Assembly (NCBI GenBank): GCA_945884695.1
Contig: CAMCYO010000001.1
Span: 124,001-188,000, forward strand
Length of the DNA stretch: 64,000 nucleotides
Reading direction: 5' to 3'
DNA from: Streptomyces griseus
GTDB lineage: Bacteria; Actinomycetota; Actinomycetes; Nanopelagicales; Nanopelagicaceae
This document shows positions 56,759 through 64,000 of this stretch, in pieces. Every line of letters starts with the position of its first letter. Position 1 is the stretch's first letter. A model generated the notes under the pieces. The model ran no database searches. It was not told the DNA's origin and saw nothing but the letters and a program-made list of their open reading frames with translations. The position numbers were made by a program, and so were the translations under genes.

Positions 56759-57784
56759 GTGAAAAATAGGCCACTTCTGCCACTTTTTCTGGCTTTGCTT
56801 TTCATCGCTTTACTTACTGCAGGCATCCATGAAATTCGCGTCAATGTAGCCTCTGCACCTGATTATGTAAAAGAGAGTACGAGCGAAGAAGTACTTATTG
56901 ATATTGCCCCAGGTGCAACAGGCAGCGATATTGCAAATATGCTTTTCAACAATGGAGTTGTAAAGTCATCTGAATCTTTTTTCCGAATAGCAGTAGGTGA
57001 TTCTCGTTCCGGATCAATTGCCCCAGGTGTTCATCGCCTTCAAATGAAAATATCAGCACGCCAAGCGCTCGTTCAACTTTTGGATTCGGCACGTATTCCC
57101 GGTTTGGTGGTTGTTAAGGAGGGGGTATGGAGAAGCGAAGTTTTCGCGCAACTTTTGAAGGCAGGTTTTAATGCAGTCGAACTCAAAAAATCCCTACCTC
57201 TTTTGCTGCTTCCGAAAGGGTTTTCCGGCAGGGAGGGCATCTTCTTTCCAGCGCACTACAGTTTCCCATCTGGAACTTTGGAACTTGGCGCGCTACAAAG
57301 CATGGTTGATCGTTTCACAACTGAAATTTCTTCAACAGGACTTTTAGCTGGCGCAGATGGTTTCTCTCCCATGCAATTATTGACTATAGCCTCACTCATT
57401 CAAGCCGAAGGTGACGAAATAGACTTTCCGAAAATTTCCCAGGTTATTAGAAACAGACTCAAGGTTGGCATGCCCTTACAACTAGATACCACTATCCATT
57501 TCGTTAAAGGTACTCGAGGAGAAATATTTCTTAGCACTCAATCTACAAAATTAAACTCTCCCTACAACACCTATATGCATTACGGTTTACCACCAGGGCC
57601 AATTGGTAGTCCTGGACGAGCGGCCATGGAGGCATCGATGAATCCAACAGCGGGGGATTGGATCTTTTTCATCACTGTTAAACCAGGTGACACCCGCTTT
57701 ACCGCATCCAACGATGAATTTCTCAGATGGAAAAAAGAGTACGAAATCAATTTACGTGCTGGATTATTTGGCAAGAGCCCATGA
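56759..57784 (+). CDS. mltG: endolytic murein transglycosylase MltG
   Basis: The 341-residue protein has an N-terminal membrane helix, a LysM-like region (IAPGATGSDIANMLFNNGVV) and the YceG catalytic domain with ASLIQAEGDEIDFPKISQVIRNRLKVGMPLQLDTT and LNSPYNTYMHYGLPPGPIGSPG. The glutamate of QAEG is the expected catalytic acid. It cuts nascent glycan strands. The stop overlaps the aroE ATG (ATGA). Confidence 0.95.
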   Translation: MKNRPLLPLFLALLFIALLTAGIHEIRVNVASAPDYVKESTSEEVLIDIAPGATGSDIANMLFNNGVVKSSESFFRIAVGDSRSGSIAPGVHRLQMKISARQALVQLLDSARIPGLVVVKEGVWRSEVFAQLLKAGFNAVELKKSLPLLLLPKGFSGREGIFFPAHYSFPSGTLELGALQSMVDRFTTEISSTGLLAGADGFSPMQLLTIASLIQAEGDEIDFPKISQVIRNRLKVGMPLQLDTTIHFVKGTRGEIFLSTQSTKLNSPYNTYMHYGLPPGPIGSPGRAAMEASMNPTAGDWIFFITVKPGDTRFTASNDEFLRWKKEYEINLRAGLFGKSP

Positions 57785-58587
57785 TTCGTTGCGCAGTATT
57801 AGGTTCACCGATTTCTCATTCTCTTTCTCCTGCCCTACATCGTTGCGCTTACAAAGAACTTGGCATAAACGGTGAGTATTCGGCAATTGATGTAGGCGCT
57901 GGGAAATTACATGATTTCATCGATACCTGCGATGAATCCTGGACTGGATTTTCACTCACCATGCCTCTCAAAGAGGAAGCGATAGCACTTTGCACATCTT
58001 CAAGCGATTTAGCGAAGCGAATCAACTCAGCGAACACACTAATTCGGGCAGGACAAGGGTGGAGTGCCACAACGACGGATGTACCCGGATTTGTAGATGC
58101 ACTTTCATCATCTGGTTTTAGCGATGTGCAATCAATTGCCATCTTGGGTTCCGGCGCAACCGCGCGATCTGCAGTTGCTGCATTTGATAGACCAGATACT
58201 TCTATAACAGTGCTCCATCGTTCATCCTCGCGCGAGCTTGCAATACGCGCATCAGCGCTTCATGCGCATATTAATTTTTTACGATGGGGGTCACCACTTC
58301 CAGCGGTCGATCTTTTAATTAACACCACTCCCTCTGGTGTTGCCGATGAATATGCTGGACAGGTTGATGAACAAGTGGCAACCCTGTTCTTTGAGGTTCT
58401 CTATAACCCATGGCCAACCAAACTCTTGCAGACTTGGCGTATGCATGGGGGAGAGAGCTTAGATGGCTTAGATTTATTGGTTCACCAGGCACTGCACCAG
58501 TTAGATCTTATGACTGGATCTGTTGTTGATCATAAAACTCTCTGGCCAATTCTTCGCAAAGCCGGGCTTGAGGCGCTCAAAAAGTAG
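57781..58587 (+). CDS. aroE: shikimate dehydrogenase
   Basis: The 268-residue enzyme reduces 3-dehydroshikimate. Substrate residues are seen in GSPISHSLSPALHRCAY, the catalytic lysine in MPLKEEA and the aspartate in TTDVPGFVDAL; the cofactor loop reads ILGSGATARSAV. The ATG at 57781 is chosen because it overlaps the mltG stop; a frame from 57727 lies inside mltG. Confidence 0.94.
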   Translation: MIRCAVLGSPISHSLSPALHRCAYKELGINGEYSAIDVGAGKLHDFIDTCDESWTGFSLTMPLKEEAIALCTSSSDLAKRINSANTLIRAGQGWSATTTDVPGFVDALSSSGFSDVQSIAILGSGATARSAVAAFDRPDTSITVLHRSSSRELAIRASALHAHINFLRWGSPLPAVDLLINTTPSGVADEYAGQVDEQVATLFFEVLYNPWPTKLLQTWRMHGGESLDGLDLLVHQALHQLDLMTGSVVDHKTLWPILRKAGLEALKK

Positions 58588-58638
58588 TCCACAATAATTG
58601 TAGTGGGTGATACTTAGAGGAGGCATTTACTACAGTAT

Positions 58639-59106
58639 TTGAGAGTGGATTCATTAACAGCTCTGCAACTAATCGCGTTATCTGTCGTTGGGATTCCTCT
58701 ATCTTTGAAAGATATTCGCGATCACAAAATCTATAATCGGGATTTGTTGTCATGTAGTGTGGCAATCCTTCCAATGACAATCTTCACACAAATCTGTGCA
58801 AATCATTATTGGAGGCTAGGTCAATCATTTCTTTATACCCTTGGATTTTCACTCATCCTTTTTTCAATCGCATCTTTTAAGTCAGCACCTGTAGGTATGG
58901 GGGATGTAAAACTTCTCGTTCTCGTATCCTTTGCACTCTCGTTGTATTCTCTCAACCAGTATCAAAATTGGCTCTTATGGGTAATGGTTGTCGGTTCAAT
59001 CATCGCAATATTCCATACCGTGAGATGGCACACGATGGGGACAAGGATTGCCTTTGCTCCAGCTGTCTTTGTTGGGACTTTGGCATATTTAGCAACGAGA
59101 AAGTAG
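58639..59106 (+). CDS. A24-type prepilin peptidase domain protein
   Basis: The 155-residue membrane protein has about five helices and the aspartic protease pair of A24 peptidases: the first Asp in [15 protein letters not shown] and the second in GMGDVK (GxGDxK). It lacks the N-terminal methyltransferase part of PilD. The start is TTG at 58639 or GTG at 58645; AGAGGAGG lies 15 bases upstream, further than normal. No pilin gene is in the window. Confidence 0.8.
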   Translation: MRVDSLTALQLIALSVVGIPLSLKDIRDHKIYNRDLLSCSVAILPMTIFTQICANHYWRLGQSFLYTLGFSLILFSIASFKSAPVGMGDVKLLVLVSFALSLYSLNQYQNWLLWVMVVGSIIAIFHTVRWHTMGTRIAFAPAVFVGTLAYLATRK

Positions 59107-59128
59107 TCTCATCTGTCACAATAGGAAC

Positions 59129-60310
59129 ATGCGTTGGCTTACTGCTGGAGAGTCACATGGCCAGGCTCTCTCTGCAATCATTGAAGGCATTCCTGCATCT
59201 GTGCAGATACATACGGCTGATATTGATGAACATTTACGTAGACGTCGGTTAGGAGTTGGTAGAGGAGCCCGTCAGAATTTTGAAGCAGACAAAATTACAA
59301 TTTTAGGTGGAATTCGTTTTGGTTTAACTCAAGGTGGACCCATTTCCATTCAAGTAGCTAACTCCGAATGGCCAAAATGGGAGACCGTTATGTCAGCAGA
59401 CCCAGTTGATCCTGCAATTCTTGAAGGCTTAGCAAGAAACGCTGCGTTAACTAGACCTCGCCCTGGCCATGCTGATTTAGTGGGCATGCAAAAATATAAT
59501 CTCGATGATGCTCGAGCAATTTTGGAAAGAGCTAGCGCTCGTGAAACTGCTGCCCGTGTTGCATTAGGTGCAGTCGCTCGTGCTTTCTTACAACAAAGTG
59601 TGGGCATAACTATCTTGAGTCATGTTCTCTCGATTGGTAAAGCGTGCGTAAACGAAGATGCAGTTTTACCCTCCAAAGGGGATATGTCTGTTATAGATGC
59701 GGACCCTGTTCGTTGTGCGGACCCTACGGCGAGTGCGAAAATGGTTGCCGAAATCGAATCCGCTCATGTAGATGGTGACACCTTAGGTGGGGTTATTGAA
59801 GTTTTAGCTTTTGATCTACCGCCTGGGTTAGGTTCACATGTGCATGCAGAGCGTAGATTGGATGCGAAATTAGCTGGAGCCATGATGAGCATTCAGGCGA
59901 TTAAGGGTGTTGAAATTGGAGATGGGTTTTTATCTGCACGGCGCAGAGGTTCGATAGCACATGATGAAATAGAACATGGACCTCATGGGCAGATCCGACG
60001 TAGAACTGATCGTGCAGGCGGAACAGAAGGCGGTATGTCTAATGGTGAAGTTCTTCGCGTGCGCGTGGCGATGAAACCAATTTCAACAATTCCCAAAGCT
60101 CTTGACACCATTGATCTTGCAACCGGTCTACCTGCTAAAGCGATTAATCAACGCTCTGATGTGTGTGCAGTTCCTGCAGCAGGTGTTGTTGCAGAGGCAA
60201 TGGCTGCTCTTGTTTTAGCTGAAGTTGTACTGGAGAAATTTGGTGGAGATAGTCTGTCGGAGACAAAGCGAAATTTTGAGTCCTACATGAAGAACTTGCG
60301 TTTTTCTTGA
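59129..60310 (+). CDS. aroC: chorismate synthase
   Basis: The 393-residue flavin-dependent enzyme makes chorismate. Conserved signatures include [68 protein letters not shown] and [20 protein letters not shown]. It precedes aroK by one base. Confidence 0.97.
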   Translation: MRWLTAGESHGQALSAIIEGIPASVQIHTADIDEHLRRRRLGVGRGARQNFEADKITILGGIRFGLTQGGPISIQVANSEWPKWETVMSADPVDPAILEGLARNAALTRPRPGHADLVGMQKYNLDDARAILERASARETAARVALGAVARAFLQQSVGITILSHVLSIGKACVNEDAVLPSKGDMSVIDADPVRCADPTASAKMVAEIESAHVDGDTLGGVIEVLAFDLPPGLGSHVHAERRLDAKLAGAMMSIQAIKGVEIGDGFLSARRRGSIAHDEIEHGPHGQIRRRTDRAGGTEGGMSNGEVLRVRVAMKPISTIPKALDTIDLATGLPAKAINQRSDVCAVPAAGVVAEAMAALVLAEVVLEKFGGDSLSETKRNFESYMKNLRFS

Positions 60311-60311
60311 A

Positions 60312-60824
60312 ATGCCTATCTCGATAGTTTTGATCGGACCACCTGGCGCTGGAAAAACAAGTGTGGGTAAAGCTGTGGCAAAAGCCACCTCATCTTCCTT
60401 TTCTGACACTGATAACTTAATTGAAATGGAAATTGGTAAGAGTATCGCAGAGATTTTTGTCGATGATGGAGAGGAATTCTTTCGCGCCGTTGAGGAGAGA
60501 ATCTGTTTAGAAGCGCTCAGGAATGGCGACGGGGTTCTTTCACTTGGTGGCGGAGCACCCTTATCAATCAATGTTCAAAATGAACTACAGGAATCGGGTG
60601 TTCATGTTGTTTTTCTCGATGTTTCTTTAGCGGTAGCGGCTCCGCGAATTGGTTTTAATCGAGACCGACCATTGCTGTTGAATAATCCCAGGCAGCAGTG
60701 GCAAATCTTGATGGATAAACGGCGTCCTGTATATGAGCGCCTTGCAACTTCGATTATTGAAGTAGACCAAAGTTCAGTGTCCTCTCTCTGCAAGAGAATC
60801 GTCTTGAAAGTTGGTGCCCAGTGA
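60312..60824 (+). CDS. aroK: shikimate kinase
   Basis: The 170-residue kinase has Walker A GPPGAGKTSVG, the shikimate-binding DTDNLIE and FFRAVEE, GGGAPL and the lid NRDRPLL. It overlaps aroB (TGATG). Confidence 0.95.
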   Translation: MPISIVLIGPPGAGKTSVGKAVAKATSSSFSDTDNLIEMEIGKSIAEIFVDDGEEFFRAVEERICLEALRNGDGVLSLGGGAPLSINVQNELQESGVHVVFLDVSLAVAAPRIGFNRDRPLLLNNPRQQWQILMDKRRPVYERLATSIIEVDQSSVSSLCKRIVLKVGAQ

Positions 60825-61876
60825 TGCGCCTTGAAGTACGAGCTGAAAGAACTTACACAGTGAAGGTGCATTGTGATTGGTTAACCGAACTTGCGCCTTA
60901 TCTACGAGATCGTTCGCGTGTAGCCGTTGTTGCATCTCAATCAATATGTACCCAGGTGCGCGCTCTCTTGCCTAAGAATTTGGGGGTTTCTTTGCTAGAG
61001 ATCCCTGATGGCGAAGAGGGTAAATCACTGCTGACGCTAGAGGCACTTTGGAATAGTTTTGCAAAAGCTGGCCTAACGCGTAATGATCTCATTGTCGCAA
61101 TTGGCGGAGGAGCAACAACTGATGTAGTTGGCTTTGCAGCGAGTACCTGGTTACGAGGTCTTGATTGGATTGCGGTGCCTACGACTCTTGCAGGCATGGT
61201 TGACGCATCTGTGGGTGGAAAAACAGGTATGAATTCATCGGCCGGAAAAAATTTAATCGGCGCTTTCCATTCACCAATTGAGGTTCTTGCCGATCTATCT
61301 TGGCTCCAGACTCTCTCTGATCGGGATTTCAGCGCAGGTTTGGCGGAAGTTATAAAATGCGGTTTCATTTCCGATCCTGACATATTGACTCTTGTTACAA
61401 GCAATTCCCTTGCTGATCTACGCGGCTCTGATGATGTAACAACGCAGCTGATAGCTCGCTCTGTGAAAGTAAAATCGGATGTAGTTTCTGCAGATTTCAA
61501 GGAAAGTTTTGCTCGTGAAATTCTCAATTATGGCCACACGTTGGGGCATGCCATCGAATTGCATAGCGGTTTCACTTTGCGACATGGGGAGGCAGTGGCT
61601 ATCGGAATGGTTTACGTTGCAGAGCTCTCCGCAAGTCGTGGCTTAATTTCTAAGGAATTGGTTGGGCAACATAGAAGGATTTTGCAGTCTTACGGACTTC
61701 CCACCACATACAAGAAATCTGCTTGGCCGCAACTCTTGGCCTCTATGGCCCTTGATAAAAAAGCGCGCGGTAGCGCAATTCGCTTTGTCGCATTAACTGG
61801 TATTGGATCAACCACGCGATTGGAAGACCTTAATGAAGACGAGTTACTGGGCGCTTATGAGAGAATATCGGTATGA
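60824..61876 (+). CDS. aroB: 3-dehydroquinate synthase
   Basis: The 350-residue enzyme converts DAHP to dehydroquinate. It shows IPDGEEGKSLLTLEALW, the NAD loop GGGATTDVVGFAAS, SVGGKTGMNSSAGKNLIGAFHSP and the metal-site histidines in NYGHTLGHAIE and RHGEAVAIGM. A GTG one codon upstream (60821) is an alternative start. ATGA overlap leads into aroQ. Confidence 0.95.
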   Translation: MRLEVRAERTYTVKVHCDWLTELAPYLRDRSRVAVVASQSICTQVRALLPKNLGVSLLEIPDGEEGKSLLTLEALWNSFAKAGLTRNDLIVAIGGGATTDVVGFAASTWLRGLDWIAVPTTLAGMVDASVGGKTGMNSSAGKNLIGAFHSPIEVLADLSWLQTLSDRDFSAGLAEVIKCGFISDPDILTLVTSNSLADLRGSDDVTTQLIARSVKVKSDVVSADFKESFAREILNYGHTLGHAIELHSGFTLRHGEAVAIGMVYVAELSASRGLISKELVGQHRRILQSYGLPTTYKKSAWPQLLASMALDKKARGSAIRFVALTGIGSTTRLEDLNEDELLGAYERISV

Positions 61877-62307
61877 AAATTCTGATCATTAACGGGCCGA
61901 ATTTGGCGCGTTTAGATATTCGAGATTCTACTATTTATGGAAACCTCAGTTACACAGATTTAGTGGCTCTTATCCAGGCGGGTGCTAAAACCGAAGGTTT
62001 CGAAATTGATATCCGTCAAAGTAATGAAGAGGCAGAAATCATTGGTTGGTTGCATGAAGCTGCTGACGCGCATTTGCCGGTGATAATTAATCCTGCTGCT
62101 TTTACGCATTATTCCTATGCGATACGAGATGCCGCAGAATTGCTTAAAGCACCTCTTATTGAGGTACATCTTTCCAATCCAATGGCTCGAGAAGAGTTTC
62201 GACATACCTCGGTAATTTCTGGCATTGCAAAAGGAACAATTACTGGGTTTGGCCCAGGTTCATACTTGCTCGCCTTGCGTGCCATGCGCAATTTGCTGGG
62301 TAAATAA
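61873..62307 (+). CDS. aroQ: 3-dehydroquinate dehydratase, type II
   Basis: The 144-residue enzyme has NGPNLARLDIRDSTIYGNLSY with the catalytic tyrosine, RQSNEEAEIIGWLHEA, INPAAFTHYSYAIRDA with the catalytic histidine and EVHLSNPMAREEFRHTSVIS. It closes the aroCKBQ run. The GPNL motif is followed by Ala rather than the usual Asn. Confidence 0.93.
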   Translation: MKILIINGPNLARLDIRDSTIYGNLSYTDLVALIQAGAKTEGFEIDIRQSNEEAEIIGWLHEAADAHLPVIINPAAFTHYSYAIRDAAELLKAPLIEVHLSNPMAREEFRHTSVISGIAKGTITGFGPGSYLLALRAMRNLLGK

Positions 62308-62379
62308 CTCTTCGACTACAGGTATCCTTGCTCCAGGTAATACATTCAAAGATGAATCTAAAGAAGGATTGGAACGACT

Positions 62380-62940
62380 GTGGCTACAACTAATGATCTT
62401 AAAAATGGCATGACCTTAGATATCGAGAAACAACTCTGGAATGTTGTTGAATTCCAGCATGTGAAACCAGGCAAAGGTCCTGCCTTTGTTCGTACAAAAT
62501 TGAAATCGGTCATGACCGGCAAGGTAATTGATAGAACTTTTAACGCTGGAATTAAGATTGATGTTGCTATTTTGGAAAAGCGCGAGATGCAATATCTGTA
62601 TCGCGATGGCGACGATTTTGTTTTTATGGATCTGAAAACCTATGATCAAACCTCTATTTCGTCTCAAACTGTTGGAGAGGCTTCAAACTATATGTTGGAA
62701 AATACTGATGCAATCGTTGCCGTTCATGAAGGCAATCCTTTGTATATTGAATTGGCGGCATCAGTTCCGTTAACGATTACATATACTGAACCAGGCTTGC
62801 AGGGAGATCGCTCATCTGGAGGAACTAAGCCAGCAACCTTGGAGACCGGCATTGAAATCCAAGTCCCACTATTTATCAAACAGGATGAGAAGGTATTGGT
62901 CGATACCCGAGATGGTTCCTATCTCGGTCGCGCGAACTAG
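62380..62940 (+). CDS. efp: translation elongation factor P
   Basis: The 186-residue, three-domain factor relieves ribosome stalling at proline runs. The tip loop reads KPGKGPAF with a lysine at the functional position, and the domain III signature [30 protein letters not shown] is present. The start is GTG. It overlaps nusB by one base (TAGTG). Confidence 0.96.
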   Translation: MATTNDLKNGMTLDIEKQLWNVVEFQHVKPGKGPAFVRTKLKSVMTGKVIDRTFNAGIKIDVAILEKREMQYLYRDGDDFVFMDLKTYDQTSISSQTVGEASNYMLENTDAIVAVHEGNPLYIELAASVPLTITYTEPGLQGDRSSGGTKPATLETGIEIQVPLFIKQDEKVLVDTRDGSYLGRAN

Positions 62941-63362
62941 TGTCGGCTAGAACGAAGGCTCGTAAGGCGGCGTTGGATATTCTTTTTGAATCAGATATTC
63001 GTGGGAGTTCCAGCATCGAACTTTTAGCCCAGCGTCTTGAGCAAGAAACTGGTCAGGAGTCACCTCCGGTTCGTGAGTTCACGCAGGAACTCATTCTGGG
63101 AATCGACGCCCATCGACGTAAAATTGATGAGTTGATAGCAACATATGCACAAGGTTGGGATATGGATCGTCTGCCGACAGTTGATAGGAATGTTCTGCGT
63201 TTGGCGATCTATGAGATCTTATGGTCTCCAGATGTGCCAGATGCAGTAGCTATTGACGAAGCGTTAACTATGGTCAAGGAACTTTCAACTGATGAATCCG
63301 GAGCTTATGTTCATGGCGTTTTGGGGCGTGTTAGTGCAATAAAGGAAGATTTAAGCTTGTAG
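62940..63362 (+). CDS. nusB: transcription antitermination factor NusB
   Basis: The 140-residue helical protein has ARTKARKAALDILFESDIRG, WDMDRLPTVDRNVLRLAIYEIL and ELSTDESGAYVHGVLGRV. It binds boxA RNA with S10 in rRNA antitermination. It is coupled to efp and overlaps the convergent bldD-like gene by 12 bases. Confidence 0.95.
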   Translation: MSARTKARKAALDILFESDIRGSSSIELLAQRLEQETGQESPPVREFTQELILGIDAHRRKIDELIATYAQGWDMDRLPTVDRNVLRLAIYEILWSPDVPDAVAIDEALTMVKELSTDESGAYVHGVLGRVSAIKEDLSL

Positions 63363-63854
63363 AAGGTATCTCTCTCTTAGTAGATGGTTTCTCACTTCAT
63401 CAGATGAAGAATGGTTCAGGAGAGCCAACATTTCAAGGTCGCTTTTTCTAATACTTAGTACTTCGCCGTTCCAGTCGCAACGTTGCGCAATAATCCATGT
63501 TGTGAAGTTTTTAAATACCTCGGCCTCTTGTGGAGCGCTTTGAAGAGCGCGGAGATCAAGAATTATTCTCTCCGTTGATCGGTTTTCCCTAACTGTCTTT
63601 GGATTTTCTTGACTTTTAAAGAGATGATCAAAGGGGACGTCGAAAAAGGTGGTGAGTTGGATCGCTCGTTTGATGCTTAAAGTCCTATCGCACCTCTCAT
63701 ATGAACCTAAGACAACGGCTTTGATAACCCCTTTGGAGGCGATTTCAACATCTGCCAAACTCCATCCCTTTGCCTGTCGAATCTGCCGTAAACGTAGAGC
63801 AATATCTTCTGGAGTTGGCTGCTGAAAGAGATTCTGTGGCCCATGTATATTCAT
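63351..63854 (-). CDS. bldD: BldD-like transcription regulator with c-di-GMP motif
   Basis: The 167-residue protein has an N-terminal XRE-type helix-turn-helix (IALRLRQIRQAKGWSLADVEIAS...GSYERCDR, about 18-57) and a C-terminal domain. The latter contains R125-x-D127, eight residues, then R136-x-x-D139, the spacing of the c-di-GMP-binding signature of Streptomyces BldD. It is convergent with nusB and divergent from the next gene. TAACCT lies 6 bases before its ATG, so the message is probably leaderless. Confidence 0.88.
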   Translation of the reverse strand: MNIHGPQNLFQQPTPEDIALRLRQIRQAKGWSLADVEIASKGVIKAVVLGSYERCDRTLSIKRAIQLTTFFDVPFDHLFKSQENPKTVRENRSTERIILDLRALQSAPQEAEVFKNFTTWIIAQRCDWNGEVLSIRKSDLEMLALLNHSSSDEVRNHLLRERYLLQA

Positions 63855-63860
63855 AAGGGC

Positions 63861-63866
63861 AGGTTA
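63861..63866 (-). promoter_or_regulatory. -10 box for the bldD-like gene, leaderless arrangement
   Basis: On the minus strand TAACCT is followed by 6 bases and the ATG at 63854. Confidence 0.35.
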
Positions 63867-63913
63867 AGGTGAAATATGAATCGGAAGAATACTTTTCCAC
63901 AGAGGTTGCAACT

Positions 63914-63932
63914 TCAGAAAATCACTTTCTGA
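63914..63932. promoter_or_regulatory. perfect inverted repeat in the bldD-pyrR spacer
   Basis: TCAGAAA, five bases, TTTCTGA. It lies just upstream of a TATGCT (63936-63941) that may be the -10 of the plus-strand gene, a typical operator position. It does not fit the published TNAC-N5-GTNA type BldD box. Confidence 0.4.
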
Positions 63933-63962
63933 TGATATGCTCACGCAGATTTCCTTTAAAGA

Positions 63963-63990
63963 CCCGTCCTGCGAGGCGGGGAAGGAGGCT
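63963..63990 (+). promoter_or_regulatory. PyrR-binding RNA hairpin overlapping the ribosome site
   Basis: CCCG and CGGG pair around TCCTGCGAGG, which matches the PyrR-binding loop consensus (UCCNGNGAGG). The AAGGAGG ribosome site starts two bases after the stem, so bound PyrR would block translation of the gene that starts at 63993. In actinobacteria pyrR with this element lies downstream of the divergent bldD. Confidence 0.75.
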
Positions 63991-63992
63991 TT

Positions 63993-64000
63993 ATGAGCGT
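63993..64000 (+). CDS. pyrR: start of the next gene, probably pyrR (truncated by window end)
   Basis: Only ATG AGC and two bases are inside the window. The preceding AAGGAGG and PyrR-type hairpin, and the position divergent from bldD, make pyrR the best guess. Nothing in the coding sequence itself can be checked here. Confidence 0.5.

Noticed and set aside
1-64000. Insertion sequences, prophage, integrases, toxin-antitoxin or defence genes
   Set aside because: No transposase, integrase, terminal repeats or defence-type domains were recognised; the window is core genome.

Overview
This window is a dense stretch of core chromosome from a streamlined actinobacterium of moderate GC. The gene order and families are actinobacterial: a gcvT/pepA/lpdA/E2 cluster, an adenosine-kinase-like PfkB gene, an actinobacterial ctaCDF plus qcrCAB-ctaE respiratory block with di-haem cytochrome c1, a phosphatidylinositol mannoside cluster, DUF3043, BldD and a diagnostic run from ruvCAB to alaS and aro genes. 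Much of the order matches what is known around Rv2192-Rv2216 and Rv2534-Rv2614 of Mycobacterium. The very short spacers, many ATGA/TAATG junctions and lack of mobile DNA suggest a small-genome freshwater lineage such as the acI group (Ca. Planktophila/Nanopelagicus). That placement is inference.

Layout. 1-8 kb: the end of an MmpL-type transporter, then a minus-strand group (lpdA, E2, TIGR01777 epimerase) with pepA, and gcvT divergent. 7.4-11.5 kb: a cobalamin-riboswitch-controlled ECF transporter operon on the minus strand. 11.5-16.9 kb: aldo/keto reductase, DUF3043, nadA, erpA, a PfkB kinase and a cysteine-desulfurase-like protein lacking its catalytic lysine. 17-25.5 kb: aa3 oxidase and bc1 genes interrupted by a secreted Asp-box protein. 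25.6-29.5 kb: receiver-like protein, trpD, exonuclease, EamA transporter and tRNA-Val, -Cys and -Gly around a cupin gene. 29.5-33.3 kb: pabB-pabC and thrS. 33.3-38.6 kb: HIT protein, the pgsA-patA-pimA lipid cluster, a degenerate EF-G-like G-domain gene on the opposite strand and a DUF3048 lipoprotein. 38.7-48 kb: pdxST, yebC, ruvCAB, secDF, rsh. 48-56.3 kb: DUF349, a metallohydrolase, hisS, aspS, DUF948, alaS. 56.3-64 kb: ruvX, mltG, aroE, an A24 peptidase, aroCKBQ, efp, nusB, bldD and the PyrR-type leader with the first codons of the next gene.

The genes are mostly housekeeping: respiration, aromatic amino acid, folate and vitamin B6 synthesis, tRNA charging, recombination, secretion and stringent response. 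The points of most interest are a coordinated loss of all three protein ligands of the Mg site in the cytochrome oxidase, two genes that look like catalytically dead relatives of well-known enzymes (a cysteine desulfurase without its lysine and a translational GTPase without its P-loop), and a recurring TANNNT box six to eight bases before start codons that implies widespread leaderless transcription. No CRISPR array, insertion sequence, prophage or attachment site was seen, and no gap over about 300 bases is empty except for the riboswitch region described.
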